From assembly GCA_029289235.1 (NCBI GenBank), contig JARFTZ010000046.1:248001-312000 (forward strand): DNA of 64,000 nt. The letters are read 5' to 3'. The stretch's first letter is position 1; each line of letters starts with the position of its first letter. The notes beneath the pieces are model-generated. The model was given only the letters and a program-made list of their open reading frames with translations. It was not told the DNA's origin and ran no database searches. Shown piece after piece: positions 56,238 through 64,000 of this stretch. Source of the DNA: Gammaproteobacteria bacterium (GTDB taxonomy: Bacteria; Pseudomonadota; Gammaproteobacteria; Burkholderiales; Rhodocyclaceae). The translations under genes were made by a program, and so were the position numbers.

Positions 56238-56660
56238 TCAGGCCACGCCGCGCATGCGGTACCAGGCCGAATAGACCCAGCAGGCAGCGCAGAATCCGGT
56301 CGCCAGGTCAAGGAAAGCGAAGATGAGGATTGCCGTCGCCGGAATGTTTCCGATCGACGAACCGGCCAGCCAGCTTATCGCCATCACGCTCCCGGCAACA
56401 AAAGCGATCTTGTCGGCGAACATCTTCGAACCGGCATTGACCCTCTTCACCCAGCCGATCTGCGCCGTGGTCTTCTCGAACAGCTTGTAGGACAGGCATT
56501 TGTGCGGCGAGACGAAGCCGCGGATGAAGCCACCGACCGCCAGGATGAAAGCCACCCATTTCCACGGAGTAATCAGGTAAAGCGCGGCGATCGTGAAACT
56601 CATGGTGGCCTGGAAACGGTAGGCATTGGAACAGACCGGAGCGATATCGAAACGAAGCAT
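56238..56660 (-). CDS. DUF4395 membrane protein
   Basis: 140 aa from the ATG at 56660 with the ribosome site AAGGAGGTG. DUF4395 pattern: FDIAPVCSNAYRFQATMSF at the N-terminus (Cys in the first segment), helices ALYLITPWKWVAFILAVGGFIRGF and ISWLAGSSIGNIPATAILIFAFLDLATGFCAACWVYSAWY. Conserved Cys residues at both ends. Proteins of this family often accompany sulfur-redox genes; the role is unknown. Confidence 0.82.
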   Translation of the reverse strand: MLRFDIAPVCSNAYRFQATMSFTIAALYLITPWKWVAFILAVGGFIRGFVSPHKCLSYKLFEKTTAQIGWVKRVNAGSKMFADKIAFVAGSVMAISWLAGSSIGNIPATAILIFAFLDLATGFCAACWVYSAWYRMRGVA

Positions 56661-57140
56661 GGTGCACCTCCTTGATGAAAACATTACTATATTAGCAATT
56701 ACTGTTATTTAGTCAAGCCACCCTGTAATTAGTTCAGAAACAGCACCAGATCATGACGATCTTTCAATTGCCGGCGTGACGGATCGCGCGAAAAATAGCC
56801 GTGTCCCGCGGACAGTGGGCAGGCTGGTTGGTTGCAGGGTTGGGTTCAAAGGCTTTTTGAGCGCGTCCGCAATAACAAAAACACAACGGAACCGCGCCTG
56901 TTTTCCCATCCATGCGTCCTGCACGGCGGCCCCTGACACGGTTTGATCCTGCTGTCAGACAAGGAAGGACATCGCAAGTCGTGTCGCAAGAAACGATCTT
57001 CGCCACATACCGCGCGGCAACACTCCGGTTGCCGGCCCTTCCCTTTCCCGTTGCTCCTTCCGCATTTCCTTTCTGCTTTATTTCCGCATTTCTCTTCTAT
57101 TCCATCCCAACTCCGGCCTCGTCCGGGTTCGAGAGGGTCT
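56661..57140. other. 480-bp intergenic region between DUF4395 and the NfnA-like gene
   Basis: No credible gene. Near its left end is an AT-rich promoter for DUF4395 (next entry). The rest is GC-rich, with a CTGACA...TGTCAG inverted repeat pair (around 56935-56960) of unknown significance. The open frame that extends upstream of the NfnA-like gene at 56943 is low-complexity and is not considered coding. Confidence 0.6.
56686..56716 (-). promoter_or_regulatory. Promoter and imperfect operator of the DUF4395 gene
   Basis: On the minus strand TTGACT (56716-56711), a 16-bp spacer and TAATAT (56694-56689); a TATAGT three bases further is an alternative -10. An imperfect inverted repeat, ACTATATTA ... 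TTATTTAGT (56686-56713), overlaps the promoter and could be a repressor site. Confidence 0.5.
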
Positions 57141-58031
57141 ATGCCAAACTTTGAAATCGTAAAACGCGAGGATTTTTCCGACGTCACGTTCCTGCTGGAA
57201 ATCCGCCATCCGCTGATGGCCAAGGCCGCAAAGCCGGGGCAATTCGTGATCGTGATGCTCAACGAGCACGGCGAACGGGTGCCACTGACGATCGCCGACT
57301 TCGACCGGAGCAAGGGAACCGTCACCTTGGTCATCCAGGCCGTCGGCAAAACGACGAAGCAGATGCAGCAGGAGTGCAAGGTCGGCACGTCGCTGTACGG
57401 GCTGGTCGGGCCGATGGGCATCCCGACGCCCGAGTCGCACGCGAAGAAGGTCGTCTGCGTCGGCGGCGGCCTCGGGGTCGCACCGGTCTATCCGCAGGCG
57501 CGCGCGCTGAAGGAGAGCGGCGCCTACGTGATCGGCGTCATCGGCTTCCGCACCAAGGATCTCGTCTTTTGGGAAGACAAGTTCCGCGCCATTTGCGACG
57601 AACTGATCATCTGCTCCGACGACGGCTCGGTCGGCCTGCACGGGCGCGTTACCGCCGGCATCGAACAAGCAATCAAGAAACATACCGACATCGACGAAGT
57701 GATCGCCATCGGTCCGCCGATCATGATGAAGAGCTGCGCCGAGACGACCCGCCCGTACAAGATCAAGACGATGGTCAGCCTGAATCCGATCATGGTCGAT
57801 GGCACCGGGATGTGCGGCGGCTGCCGCGTGAAAATCGGAGACCAGGTGAAATTCGCCTGTGTCGACGGCCCGGACTTCGACGGCCACCTCGTCGACTTCG
57901 ACGACCTGATGACCCGCCTTCGCCGCTACACCAAGGAAGAGCGGATGGCGCTCGACCATTGGGAAAAAGAAAAGGGCTGCCGGATGCAGAAGTCGATCGA
58001 CAAGGCAGTCGATGCCGCACGAACCAAGTAG
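57141..58031 (+). CDS. NfnA/SudB-like FAD-[2Fe-2S] NAD(P)H:ferredoxin oxidoreductase subunit
   Basis: 296 aa from the ATG at 57141 (GAGAGGG upstream). FNR-like FAD domain (AKPGQFVIVMLNEHGERVPLTIADFD), NAD(P)-binding region (VVCVGGGLGVAPVYPQARAL) and a C-terminal [2Fe-2S] cluster motif (GTGMCGGCRVKIGDQVKFACVDGPDFD) as in PyrK, NfnA and GltD partners. Followed 34 bases later by the GltD-like gene, its usual partner. Together they may link NADPH and ferredoxin pools. Confidence 0.9.
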   Translation: MPNFEIVKREDFSDVTFLLEIRHPLMAKAAKPGQFVIVMLNEHGERVPLTIADFDRSKGTVTLVIQAVGKTTKQMQQECKVGTSLYGLVGPMGIPTPESHAKKVVCVGGGLGVAPVYPQARALKESGAYVIGVIGFRTKDLVFWEDKFRAICDELIICSDDGSVGLHGRVTAGIEQAIKKHTDIDEVIAIGPPIMMKSCAETTRPYKIKTMVSLNPIMVDGTGMCGGCRVKIGDQVKFACVDGPDFDGHLVDFDDLMTRLRRYTKEERMALDHWEKEKGCRMQKSIDKAVDAARTK

Positions 58032-58065
58032 GTCATCTCAACGTTTCAGGACACGGTAAACACTC

Positions 58066-59556
58066 ATGGCGAAGAAAAGGACGATACGAAGCATCCCGCA
58101 GGAGCGGACGCCGATGCGCGAGCAGGATCCGGCGGTGCGTGCACGGAATTTCGACGAAGTAGCCTGCGGCTACCATCCGGACGATGCGATGCGCGAATCC
58201 GAGCGCTGCCTGTTCTGCCCCGATCAGCCCTGCGTCTCCGGCTGCCCGGTAGGCATCAACATTCCCGGTTTTATCCGCAAGATCAACGAGAAGGACTTGC
58301 GCGGCGCCTACGACATCCTGACCGAAACCAGCCTGCTGCCCGCGATCTGTGGCCGCGTCTGTCCGCAGGAAAACCAGTGCGAAGGCCAATGCACGGTCGG
58401 ACAAACGCTGGAGCCGGTCGCCATCGGCCGCCTGGAACGCTTCGTCGGCGACACGGCGATCCGCGAAGGCTGGGCCAACATTCCCTACATCGAGCCGACT
58501 CCTTTCAAAGTAGGCATCGTCGGTTCCGGCCCGGCGGGCATGGCCTGCGCGGCCGACATGGCCAAGGCCGGCTGCGACGTGACGGTCTATGAAGCGTTCC
58601 ACCAGGCGGGCGGCGTGTTGAAGTACGGCATCCCCGACTTCCGCCTGCCCAACGCGGTGATCGACGCCGAGATCAACACCCTGAAGAAGCTCGGCGTCAA
58701 ATTCGAGTGCAACACGCTAGTCGGGCGGCTGTTCACGCTGGAGCAGATGATCACCGAGATGGGCTACGACGCGGTCTTCGTCGGCGTCGGCGCCGGCTAC
58801 CCGACGATGCTCGGCATCCCCGGCGACTCGCTGAACGGCGTGCTTTCGGCCAACGAGTTGCTGACCCGCTGCAACCTGATGCGCGCCAAGGAGTTTCCCA
58901 GTTTCGACACACCGCAGCCGATCGGCAAGCGCGTCGCGGTCGTCGGTGCCGGCAACACGGCGATGGACGCCATGCGCGTCTCGTTGCGCCTCGGCGCCGA
59001 GAAGGTCTACTGCATCTACCGCCGCTCGCACAAGGAGGCCCCGGCCCGCGCAGAGGAAATCCACCACGCGGAGGAAGAAGGTGTCGAATTCCACTGGCTG
59101 ACCCACCCGGTGGCGATTCTCGACGACGGCCACGGCAACGTGATGGGCATGCGCTGCGTGCGCATGGAACTCGGCGAGCCCGACGCCTCGGGCCGCCGCC
59201 GCCCGGTGCCGGTCCCTGGCAGCGAGTTCGATTTCGAGTGCGACCTGATCGTCTACGCCATCGGCACCAACGCCAACCCGATCATGGGTCAGACCTCCGG
59301 GCTGCGCCTGAACAAATGGGGTTACATCGATACCGATGAAAACCTGGCCACCTCGCTGGCCGGCGTTTTTGCCGGCGGCGACATCGTCACCGGCGCCGCC
59401 ACCGTCATCGAGGCGATGGGCGCCGGACGCCGCGCGGCGGCCAGCATGAAGACCTATCTCGGCATCCGCGACAGCAACCGCCCGTACCGTACCGGCGGCG
59501 ACACCCTGTTCGGCATCGACACGAGCGAACGCAACTTCGCCCGCATCCGCGCTTAG
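58066..59556 (+). CDS. GltD-like NADPH oxidoreductase (NfnB/SudA/KorC type)
   Basis: 496 aa. N-terminal Fe-S domain (SERCLFCPDQPCVSGCPVGI; AICGRVCPQENQCEGQCTVG), FAD-binding VGIVGSGPAGMACAADMAKAG and NADPH-binding VAVVGAGNTAMDAMRVSL. It resembles glutamate synthase small subunits, but no GltB is nearby; the neighbours are NfnA-like and KorAB genes. 2-oxoglutarate:NADP+ oxidoreductase of Azoarcus evansii includes a flavoprotein component with KorA and KorB, so this may be the equivalent electron outlet (inference). Confidence 0.9.
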   Translation: MAKKRTIRSIPQERTPMREQDPAVRARNFDEVACGYHPDDAMRESERCLFCPDQPCVSGCPVGINIPGFIRKINEKDLRGAYDILTETSLLPAICGRVCPQENQCEGQCTVGQTLEPVAIGRLERFVGDTAIREGWANIPYIEPTPFKVGIVGSGPAGMACAADMAKAGCDVTVYEAFHQAGGVLKYGIPDFRLPNAVIDAEINTLKKLGVKFECNTLVGRLFTLEQMITEMGYDAVFVGVGAGYPTMLGIPGDSLNGVLSANELLTRCNLMRAKEFPSFDTPQPIGKRVAVVGAGNTAMDAMRVSLRLGAEKVYCIYRRSHKEAPARAEEIHHAEEEGVEFHWLTHPVAILDDGHGNVMGMRCVRMELGEPDASGRRRPVPVPGSEFDFECDLIVYAIGTNANPIMGQTSGLRLNKWGYIDTDENLATSLAGVFAGGDIVTGAATVIEAMGAGRRAAASMKTYLGIRDSNRPYRTGGDTLFGIDTSERNFARIRA

Positions 59557-59603
59557 CCACCCAACCCGGCCACCGCTCAACAGCGAATCTGGAATAACAA
59601 CCT

Positions 59604-61481
59604 ATGACTACGAAGAGAGTATCGAAGAAAGCCGGCAAGAAGACGTGCGTCACGCTCAAGGAGCACATCGTCGAGATCATCAGCGACTCCGGCGAAGGCG
59701 CGCAACGCTGCGGCCAGTCGCTCGGCTCGATCGCCGCGCGCATGGGCAACGGCATCTGGACGACGGAAATCATCCCGGCGGAAATCCGCCCGCCGGCACG
59801 CAGCGTCGCCGGCGCCAGCGGCAATCGCATCCGCATCGGTTCGGGCTACGTCACCAACGGCGGCGACGAGACCGATCTGGTCGTCGCCTTCAACGAGCAG
59901 GTGCTGCTCGGCCGGGTGAATGCCCGCGAACTGAAGCCCGGCTGCATCATCCTGCTGGAAAACATGTGGCGCACCCACTCCGACCCGAACATTGCCAAGT
60001 CCTACGCCGAAGCCTACGAGCGCCTGGTCAAGGCCGGCTACAAGGTCTACGAGATTCCGATGGAGGAAGAGTGCCTGAAACTCACCGCCAATGCGCGACG
60101 CGGCAAGAACATGTTCGCCCTCGGCATTCTCTGCCACATCTACAACTTCGATCTGCAGGCCGCGCGCGAGCAGATCGCGCTGACCTTCGGCAAGAAGGAA
60201 AAGAGCGTTATCGACGCCAACGTCGACCTGCTCGAAGCCGGACACAAATGGGCGGAAGCCAACATCGACTTCTGCTTCCAGATCCCGGCCACGCCGACCG
60301 ACAAGAAGCAGATCTCGATCAACGGCAACACTTCGCTGGCGCTCGGTGTCATGGCCTCCGGAATGGACATCTGCGCGATGTATCCGATCACCCCGGCCAC
60401 CTCCGCCTCGCACTACCTGTCGGAAGCCTTCGAGAAGGTCGGCGGCATCGTGCACCAGGCCGAGGATGAAATCGCCGCCTGCGCCTTCGCCATCGGCGCC
60501 TCCTACGCCGGCAAGTGCACGGTGACGATCACCTCCGGCCCCGGCTACTCGCTCAAGCAGGAAGCCATCGGCCTGGCCGTGATGGCCGAGATTCCGCTGG
60601 TGGTGGTCAACGTCCAGCGCGGCGGCCCTAGCACCGGCCAGCCGACCAAGGTCGAACAGGGCGACCTGCTGACCACCATCTTCGGCAGCCACGGCGACGC
60701 GCCGAAGGTCGTGATGGCGCCGGCAACGATCGAAGACTGCTTCTATTCGGTGATCACCGCCCGCCGCATCGCCGAGACGTTCAACACCGTCGTGGTCATC
60801 CTCAGCGATGCCAGTTTGTCATCGTCGCAACAACCGTTCGACCGGCCGCAGTTCCAGGAGTCCTGGCTGGCGCCGCCGATCGACCAAAGCCCCGTGCCGG
60901 AAGGCGCCAGGCCCTATGACTGGGATCCGGTCACCGGCATCGCCCGCCGCTTCATTCCCGGGCAACCCGGTGGCATGCATACCGTCACCGGCCTCGCGCA
61001 CGACCGCGACAGCCACGTCGCCTACGACCCGGACATCAACCAGGAAGGCCTTCGCGCGCGCAGCCTGAAGCTCGCCGCCCTGCAGAAGACGCTGCTGCCG
61101 CCCGAAGTTTTCGGCTCCGAAAAAGGCGACCTGCTGGTCATCGGCTGGGGAAGCACCAAGGGAGCGATCGAGGAAGCCGTCGAAGCCCTGCGCGCCGAAG
61201 GCAAGAAGGTCTCGTCGATCCATCTGCGCTTCCTGCAGCCGATGCAACCCGGCATCAAGGACATCATGAAGGGCTTCAAGAAAGTGATGACGATCGAGAC
61301 CAACTGGAGCGACAGCCCGAACGATCAGCTGATCGACGAGGACAGCCGCCGCTACTCGTCGCTGGCCACGCTGCTGCGTTCGCGCTATCTGGTCGACGTC
61401 GATTGCTGGACGGAAGTCCGCGGCCAGCCGGTCAAGCCGCGCACGATCCGCCAGGTGCTCCTGAACAAACTCGAGAAATAG
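59604..61481 (+). CDS. korA: 2-oxoacid:acceptor oxidoreductase, gamma-alpha fusion (KorA)
   Basis: 625 aa. N-terminal gamma domain (GEGAQRCGQSLGSIAARMG; GSGYVTNGGDETDLVVAFN) fused to the alpha (pyrimidine) domain (NGNTSLALGVMASGMDICAMYPITPATSASHYLSE; EDEIAACAFAIGASYAG; TSGPGYSLKQEAIGLAVMAE) and a C-terminal transketolase-like domain. Oxidises a 2-oxoacid, probably 2-oxoglutarate, to the acyl-CoA with KorB. It lies 47 bases after the GltD-like gene. Confidence 0.93.
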   Translation: MTTKRVSKKAGKKTCVTLKEHIVEIISDSGEGAQRCGQSLGSIAARMGNGIWTTEIIPAEIRPPARSVAGASGNRIRIGSGYVTNGGDETDLVVAFNEQVLLGRVNARELKPGCIILLENMWRTHSDPNIAKSYAEAYERLVKAGYKVYEIPMEEECLKLTANARRGKNMFALGILCHIYNFDLQAAREQIALTFGKKEKSVIDANVDLLEAGHKWAEANIDFCFQIPATPTDKKQISINGNTSLALGVMASGMDICAMYPITPATSASHYLSEAFEKVGGIVHQAEDEIAACAFAIGASYAGKCTVTITSGPGYSLKQEAIGLAVMAEIPLVVVNVQRGGPSTGQPTKVEQGDLLTTIFGSHGDAPKVVMAPATIEDCFYSVITARRIAETFNTVVVILSDASLSSSQQPFDRPQFQESWLAPPIDQSPVPEGARPYDWDPVTGIARRFIPGQPGGMHTVTGLAHDRDSHVAYDPDINQEGLRARSLKLAALQKTLLPPEVFGSEKGDLLVIGWGSTKGAIEEAVEALRAEGKKVSSIHLRFLQPMQPGIKDIMKGFKKVMTIETNWSDSPNDQLIDEDSRRYSSLATLLRSRYLVDVDCWTEVRGQPVKPRTIRQVLLNKLEK

Positions 61482-61490
61482 GGGAAACGC

Positions 61491-62444
61491 ATGAAGACAT
61501 CCGCCACCAAGCAGCTGCTCGATCTGTACAAGGAGCAGTCGGCGCTTGAAGACTACCAGAGCGGCGTACCCCGCTGGTGCACCGGCTGCGGCGACAACGC
61601 CATCCTGGCCGCCGTGCAGCGGCTGTGCCGCGACGAGGGGCTGCGCCCTGAAAAGACCGTGTTCGTCTCGGGCATCGGCTGTTCCAGCCGCTTCCCGCAC
61701 TACATGAAGACCTACGGCTTCCACGGCATCCACGGCCGCGCCTTCCCGGTCGCCGAAGGTGTCAAGATGGCCCGCCCGGACCTCGCCGTCTTCGTCAACA
61801 CCGGCGACGGCGACTGCTGCAGCATCGGCGCGGCGCACTGGATTCACGCGCTGCGCTACAACATGAACATGACGGTGTTCCTGCACGACAACCAGATCTA
61901 CGGTCTCACCAAGAAACAGGCCTCGCCAACCTCGCCGATCGGTACCAAGAGCAACACCACGCCGCGCGGCAGCTACCTCGACGCATTGAATCCACTGACC
62001 GTCTCGCTCGGCGTTTCCAACGTCTCCTTCATCGCGCAGGCGGTCGACTGGATTCCGGAGACGCTGTTCGACATCGTCAAGGCCGCCTACCACCACAAGG
62101 GCTTTTCATTCGTGCGCATCATCCAGCGCTGCCCGGAATGGCTGCCCAAGGCGCTGGAACCGTGGCTGCAGGACCCGGATCGCGTGCAGCTCGTGCATCA
62201 CACCGACGGCATCCAGCTCAGTCCGGGGCTCGCGCGGGTGTACAAGAACCAGGTCGAACACGACCCGATGGACATCCACCGCGCCCGCGAGATCGCCTCG
62301 AACACCGAGACCATTCCGGTCGGCATCCTTTACCGGAACCCGAACGTGCCGTGCTACGAGGACACCCGCCACAGCGGTGCGCTGCGCACGGCCGAGGCGA
62401 TCCGGAAGAACTTCGAAGCCGAGCTGGACAAGTACTCTGTCTGA
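61491..62444 (+). CDS. korB: 2-oxoacid:acceptor oxidoreductase beta subunit (KorB), TPP-binding
   Basis: 317 aa. TPP and Fe-S motifs: RWCTGCGDNAILAAVQR, VSGIGCSSRFPHY, THGIHGRAFP-like HGIHGRAFPVAEGVK, VNTGDGDCCSIGAAHW and HDNQIYGLTKKQASPTS. Partner of KorA, 9 bases downstream. No separate delta ferredoxin subunit is seen; electrons may leave through the GltD-like protein. Confidence 0.94.
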   Translation: MKTSATKQLLDLYKEQSALEDYQSGVPRWCTGCGDNAILAAVQRLCRDEGLRPEKTVFVSGIGCSSRFPHYMKTYGFHGIHGRAFPVAEGVKMARPDLAVFVNTGDGDCCSIGAAHWIHALRYNMNMTVFLHDNQIYGLTKKQASPTSPIGTKSNTTPRGSYLDALNPLTVSLGVSNVSFIAQAVDWIPETLFDIVKAAYHHKGFSFVRIIQRCPEWLPKALEPWLQDPDRVQLVHHTDGIQLSPGLARVYKNQVEHDPMDIHRAREIASNTETIPVGILYRNPNVPCYEDTRHSGALRTAEAIRKNFEAELDKYSV

Positions 62445-62472
62445 ACAGGATACGACCCCGAGACGACACGGC

Positions 62473-62508
62473 CATCCCGCCCGCCGCAACCAGAAACCGG
62501 GCGGGATG
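62473..62508. other. Long GC-rich hairpin between korB and the last ORF
   Basis: CATCCCGCCCG and CGGGCGGGATG form a perfect 11-bp stem with a 14-base loop, 28 bases after the korB stop and 36 bases before the next ATG. No T-run. It may modulate expression of the downstream gene relative to korAB. Confidence 0.5.
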
Positions 62509-62544
62509 CACAATGACCAACGACTAGAGAGATGGCACCCACTT

Positions 62545-64000
62545 ATGGAAGCTGATCTGCAAGCCCACGTTGCGTTTTTCCTGTCCGGAAAGGCAAGCAC
62601 GCCGAACCTGGACACGATCGACCGCCTCAACCTCCGGCCGGCCCTCTTCGCCGGCTACCGCGACCTGACCCGGTTGCGCTACGACTTCCCGCTCATACTG
62701 CTCAAGGACGAATCGGGCTCTCCCTGCGTCGAATCGCTCTCCGGACTGATCGATGGCATCCTCGACAAGATTGCCCGCGGCCCCGACGGCGACCGGATCA
62801 GGAAACACGTGCTGCGCCTTGAACAGCACATCCGCGCCCAGGCCGCCACCGGCAAGGAAGGCAAGCTCTCCGCCCTGTGGGACAAGGCCGCCAAGGAACT
62901 CGGCAAGAACGACAAACCGGTCGCCGACAGCCTGGCCCGCGCGCGCGCCAACCTGAAGGTGGACGGCGAGGTCGTCGATTGCAACGGCGGCATGCCCTAT
63001 CAGCTGATCGGCCACGTCTGGGCGCTGACCCAGACGCAGCGTGCGCGGCGCTTCGGCGAAGTCGCCGACCGGCTGATCATCAAACTCTCGGAGATCCTGC
63101 AGGCCGATTTCGCCAACTCCAACGCCGGTCGCAGCGCCGCCAACCTGAAGCGCACCTTCGGCTCCGGACCGATGGACAAGTTCGACTTCGACGTCATGTC
63201 GAAACTGCTGTCCAAATCCGCGCCGAAGGAAAACCTGAGCAAGAACCGCAAGAAGCGTATCGAGAAGCTGCTGACGACGCTCAAGACGCAGCAGTTCTTC
63301 CCTTCGCCGCATTCGACCAGCAAGCCCTACGTCTTCGCCTTCGAGTCGTGCAGCGAGGCGATCAAGGCCTACCGCGAGCGCCTGCCCAAGGCCATCGAAC
63401 TGTCCAAGGCCGTGGCCATCGCCGAGCTGGAAGTGCGCGGCGAGTACAGCGAAGCGAAGCACGACCGCCTCTTCGAGTCCTTTGGCGAGAGCGGCCTCGA
63501 CCCGCGCGACATGGCGCTGTTCCCGGATTATCTGGCGCGCATCCACGCCGAACAGTTGCCCGGCGGCGAACTCGGCTCGCTCACCGAAATCATGTCGCTC
63601 AACCTGCCGATCAAGGTGCTGGTGCAGACCGACGACGTCATCGAAGAATCGCCAATCAGCAACGGCCACCTTGCCTTCGCGCTGCGCAGCCGGCAACTCG
63701 CGCGCATGGCGCTGGGCATGGCCGGCGTGTTCGTCGTGCAGGCGCCCGCCTCCTCCCTCTTCCAGTTGCGCGACAAGATCGTTCGCGGCCTCGACTGCTC
63801 TGGCCCCGCGCTGTTCAGCATCTTCTCCGGCGTCGTGGGCGGGCACGAGCAATTGCCGCCCTACCTGATCGGAGCGGCGGCTCTCGAAGCGCGCGTCTTC
63901 CCGGCCTTTACCATGGACCCGGGCGCCGGCGACGACTGGGCCTCGCGTTTTTCCCTGGCGATCAATCCGCAACCCGAGCTCGACTGGCCGACGCACCGCA
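62545..64000 (+). CDS. Large PFOR-like protein downstream of korAB (3' truncated by window)
   Basis: 485 residues are visible from the ATG at 62545, and no stop is reached. The N-terminal 330 residues (MEADLQAHVAFFLSGKASTP...) are charged and helical, with no recognised motif. From about residue 351 the sequence follows the TPP-domain end of pyruvate:ferredoxin oxidoreductase: LPIKVLVQTDDV, then RQLARMALGMAGVFVVQAP and SGPALFSIFSG (near 420), in the same order and spacing as KxLARM...YVYVA...GPSLVIAY of PFOR. The PFOR motif SNTGGQ is replaced by a non-matching stretch (EESPISNG). It looks like a large accessory or degenerate homologue. The ribosome site is weak. Confidence 0.7.
   Translation, partial: MEADLQAHVAFFLSGKASTPNLDTIDRLNLRPALFAGYRDLTRLRYDFPLILLKDESGSPCVESLSGLIDGILDKIARGPDGDRIRKHVLRLEQHIRAQAATGKEGKLSALWDKAAKELGKNDKPVADSLARARANLKVDGEVVDCNGGMPYQLIGHVWALTQTQRARRFGEVADRLIIKLSEILQADFANSNAGRSAANLKRTFGSGPMDKFDFDVMSKLLSKSAPKENLSKNRKKRIEKLLTTLKTQQFFPSPHSTSKPYVFAFESCSEAIKAYRERLPKAIELSKAVAIAELEVRGEYSEAKHDRLFESFGESGLDPRDMALFPDYLARIHAEQLPGGELGSLTEIMSLNLPIKVLVQTDDVIEESPISNGHLAFALRSRQLARMALGMAGVFVVQAPASSLFQLRDKIVRGLDCSGPALFSIFSGVVGGHEQLPPYLIGAAALEARVFPAFTMDPGAGDDWASRFSLAINPQPELDWPTHR

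Noticed and set aside
56943-57140. Upstream extension of the NfnA-like protein
   Set aside because: Low-complexity Pro/Phe/Ser-rich sequence not expected in the family; ATG 57141 has a ribosome site and matches the family start.
62524-63996. 490-codon antisense frame over the last ORF
   Set aside because: The plus-strand frame continues korAB orientation and shows PFOR-like sequence; the antisense product is repetitive.

Overview
The window is high-GC, densely coded DNA from a denitrifying betaproteobacterium. Its gene content (narXL-narKGHJI, a norCB cluster with norE/F/Q/D-like genes, nsrR, nnrS, tctCBA, a GltD-like flavoprotein beside a 2-oxoacid:acceptor oxidoreductase, a PACE transporter, rpfE-recJ) fits the Rhodocyclales (Azoarcus/Thauera/Dechloromonas type); this placement is inference from gene content. 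No rRNA, tRNA, CRISPR array, transposase or integrase was seen. nir and nos genes are not in the window.

Layout. 1-5 kb: an overlapping efflux operon (TetR C-terminus, HlyD adaptor, FtsX-like permease, ATPase, NodT outer-membrane lipoprotein) ending at a clear terminator. 5-8.7 kb: a DUF6448 periplasmic protein, a membrane-anchored AraC regulator, a cupin, a hemerythrin and NsrR. 8.8-22.3 kb: the small Cys protein DUF3079, narXL, narK-narGHJI, a parvulin, a 61-aa ORF and a soluble chemoreceptor with a CZB domain behind a perfect FNR box. 22.6-25.7 kb: DUF59-DUF2249-membrane protein-NnrS. 25.8-32.8 kb: norC-norB-(terminator-like hairpin)-norE-norF-norQ-membrane protein-polyferredoxin-norD. 32.9-37 kb: tctCBA-aroD. 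37-49 kb: comEC, transaldolase, a Cache/HAMP sensor pair, lolCD, a Tat-type secreted protein, rpfE-recJ and a PACE exporter. 49-56.7 kb: a membrane chemoreceptor, an envelope-themed locus (SH3-like protein, DUF4231, alpha/beta hydrolase, muramidase), an attenuator-like leader with a small ORF, a response regulator and DUF4395. 57-64 kb: an NfnA-like reductase, a GltD-like flavoprotein, KorA, KorB and a large PFOR-like ORF that runs off the end.

How it fits together. NarX/NarL sense nitrate and nitrite. NarK moves nitrate and nitrite, NarGHI reduces nitrate, NorCB removes nitric oxide, and NsrR-regulated genes handle nitrosative stress. The strongest new observation is a shared promoter module at 8673-8742 and 22601-22670. 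In both, two 23-bp NsrR-like operators lie exactly 47 bp apart start to start. The -35 box TTGCTT is the last six bases of the first operator, followed by a 17-bp spacer and a TATNAT -10 box just before the second operator. It ties DUF3079 and the DUF59-NnrS operon into one putative NO regulon. Other points are an FNR-controlled chemoreceptor, two genes whose best start is a non-canonical AUA or AUC codon, a three-hairpin attenuator candidate, and a degenerate PFOR-like partner gene beside korAB.
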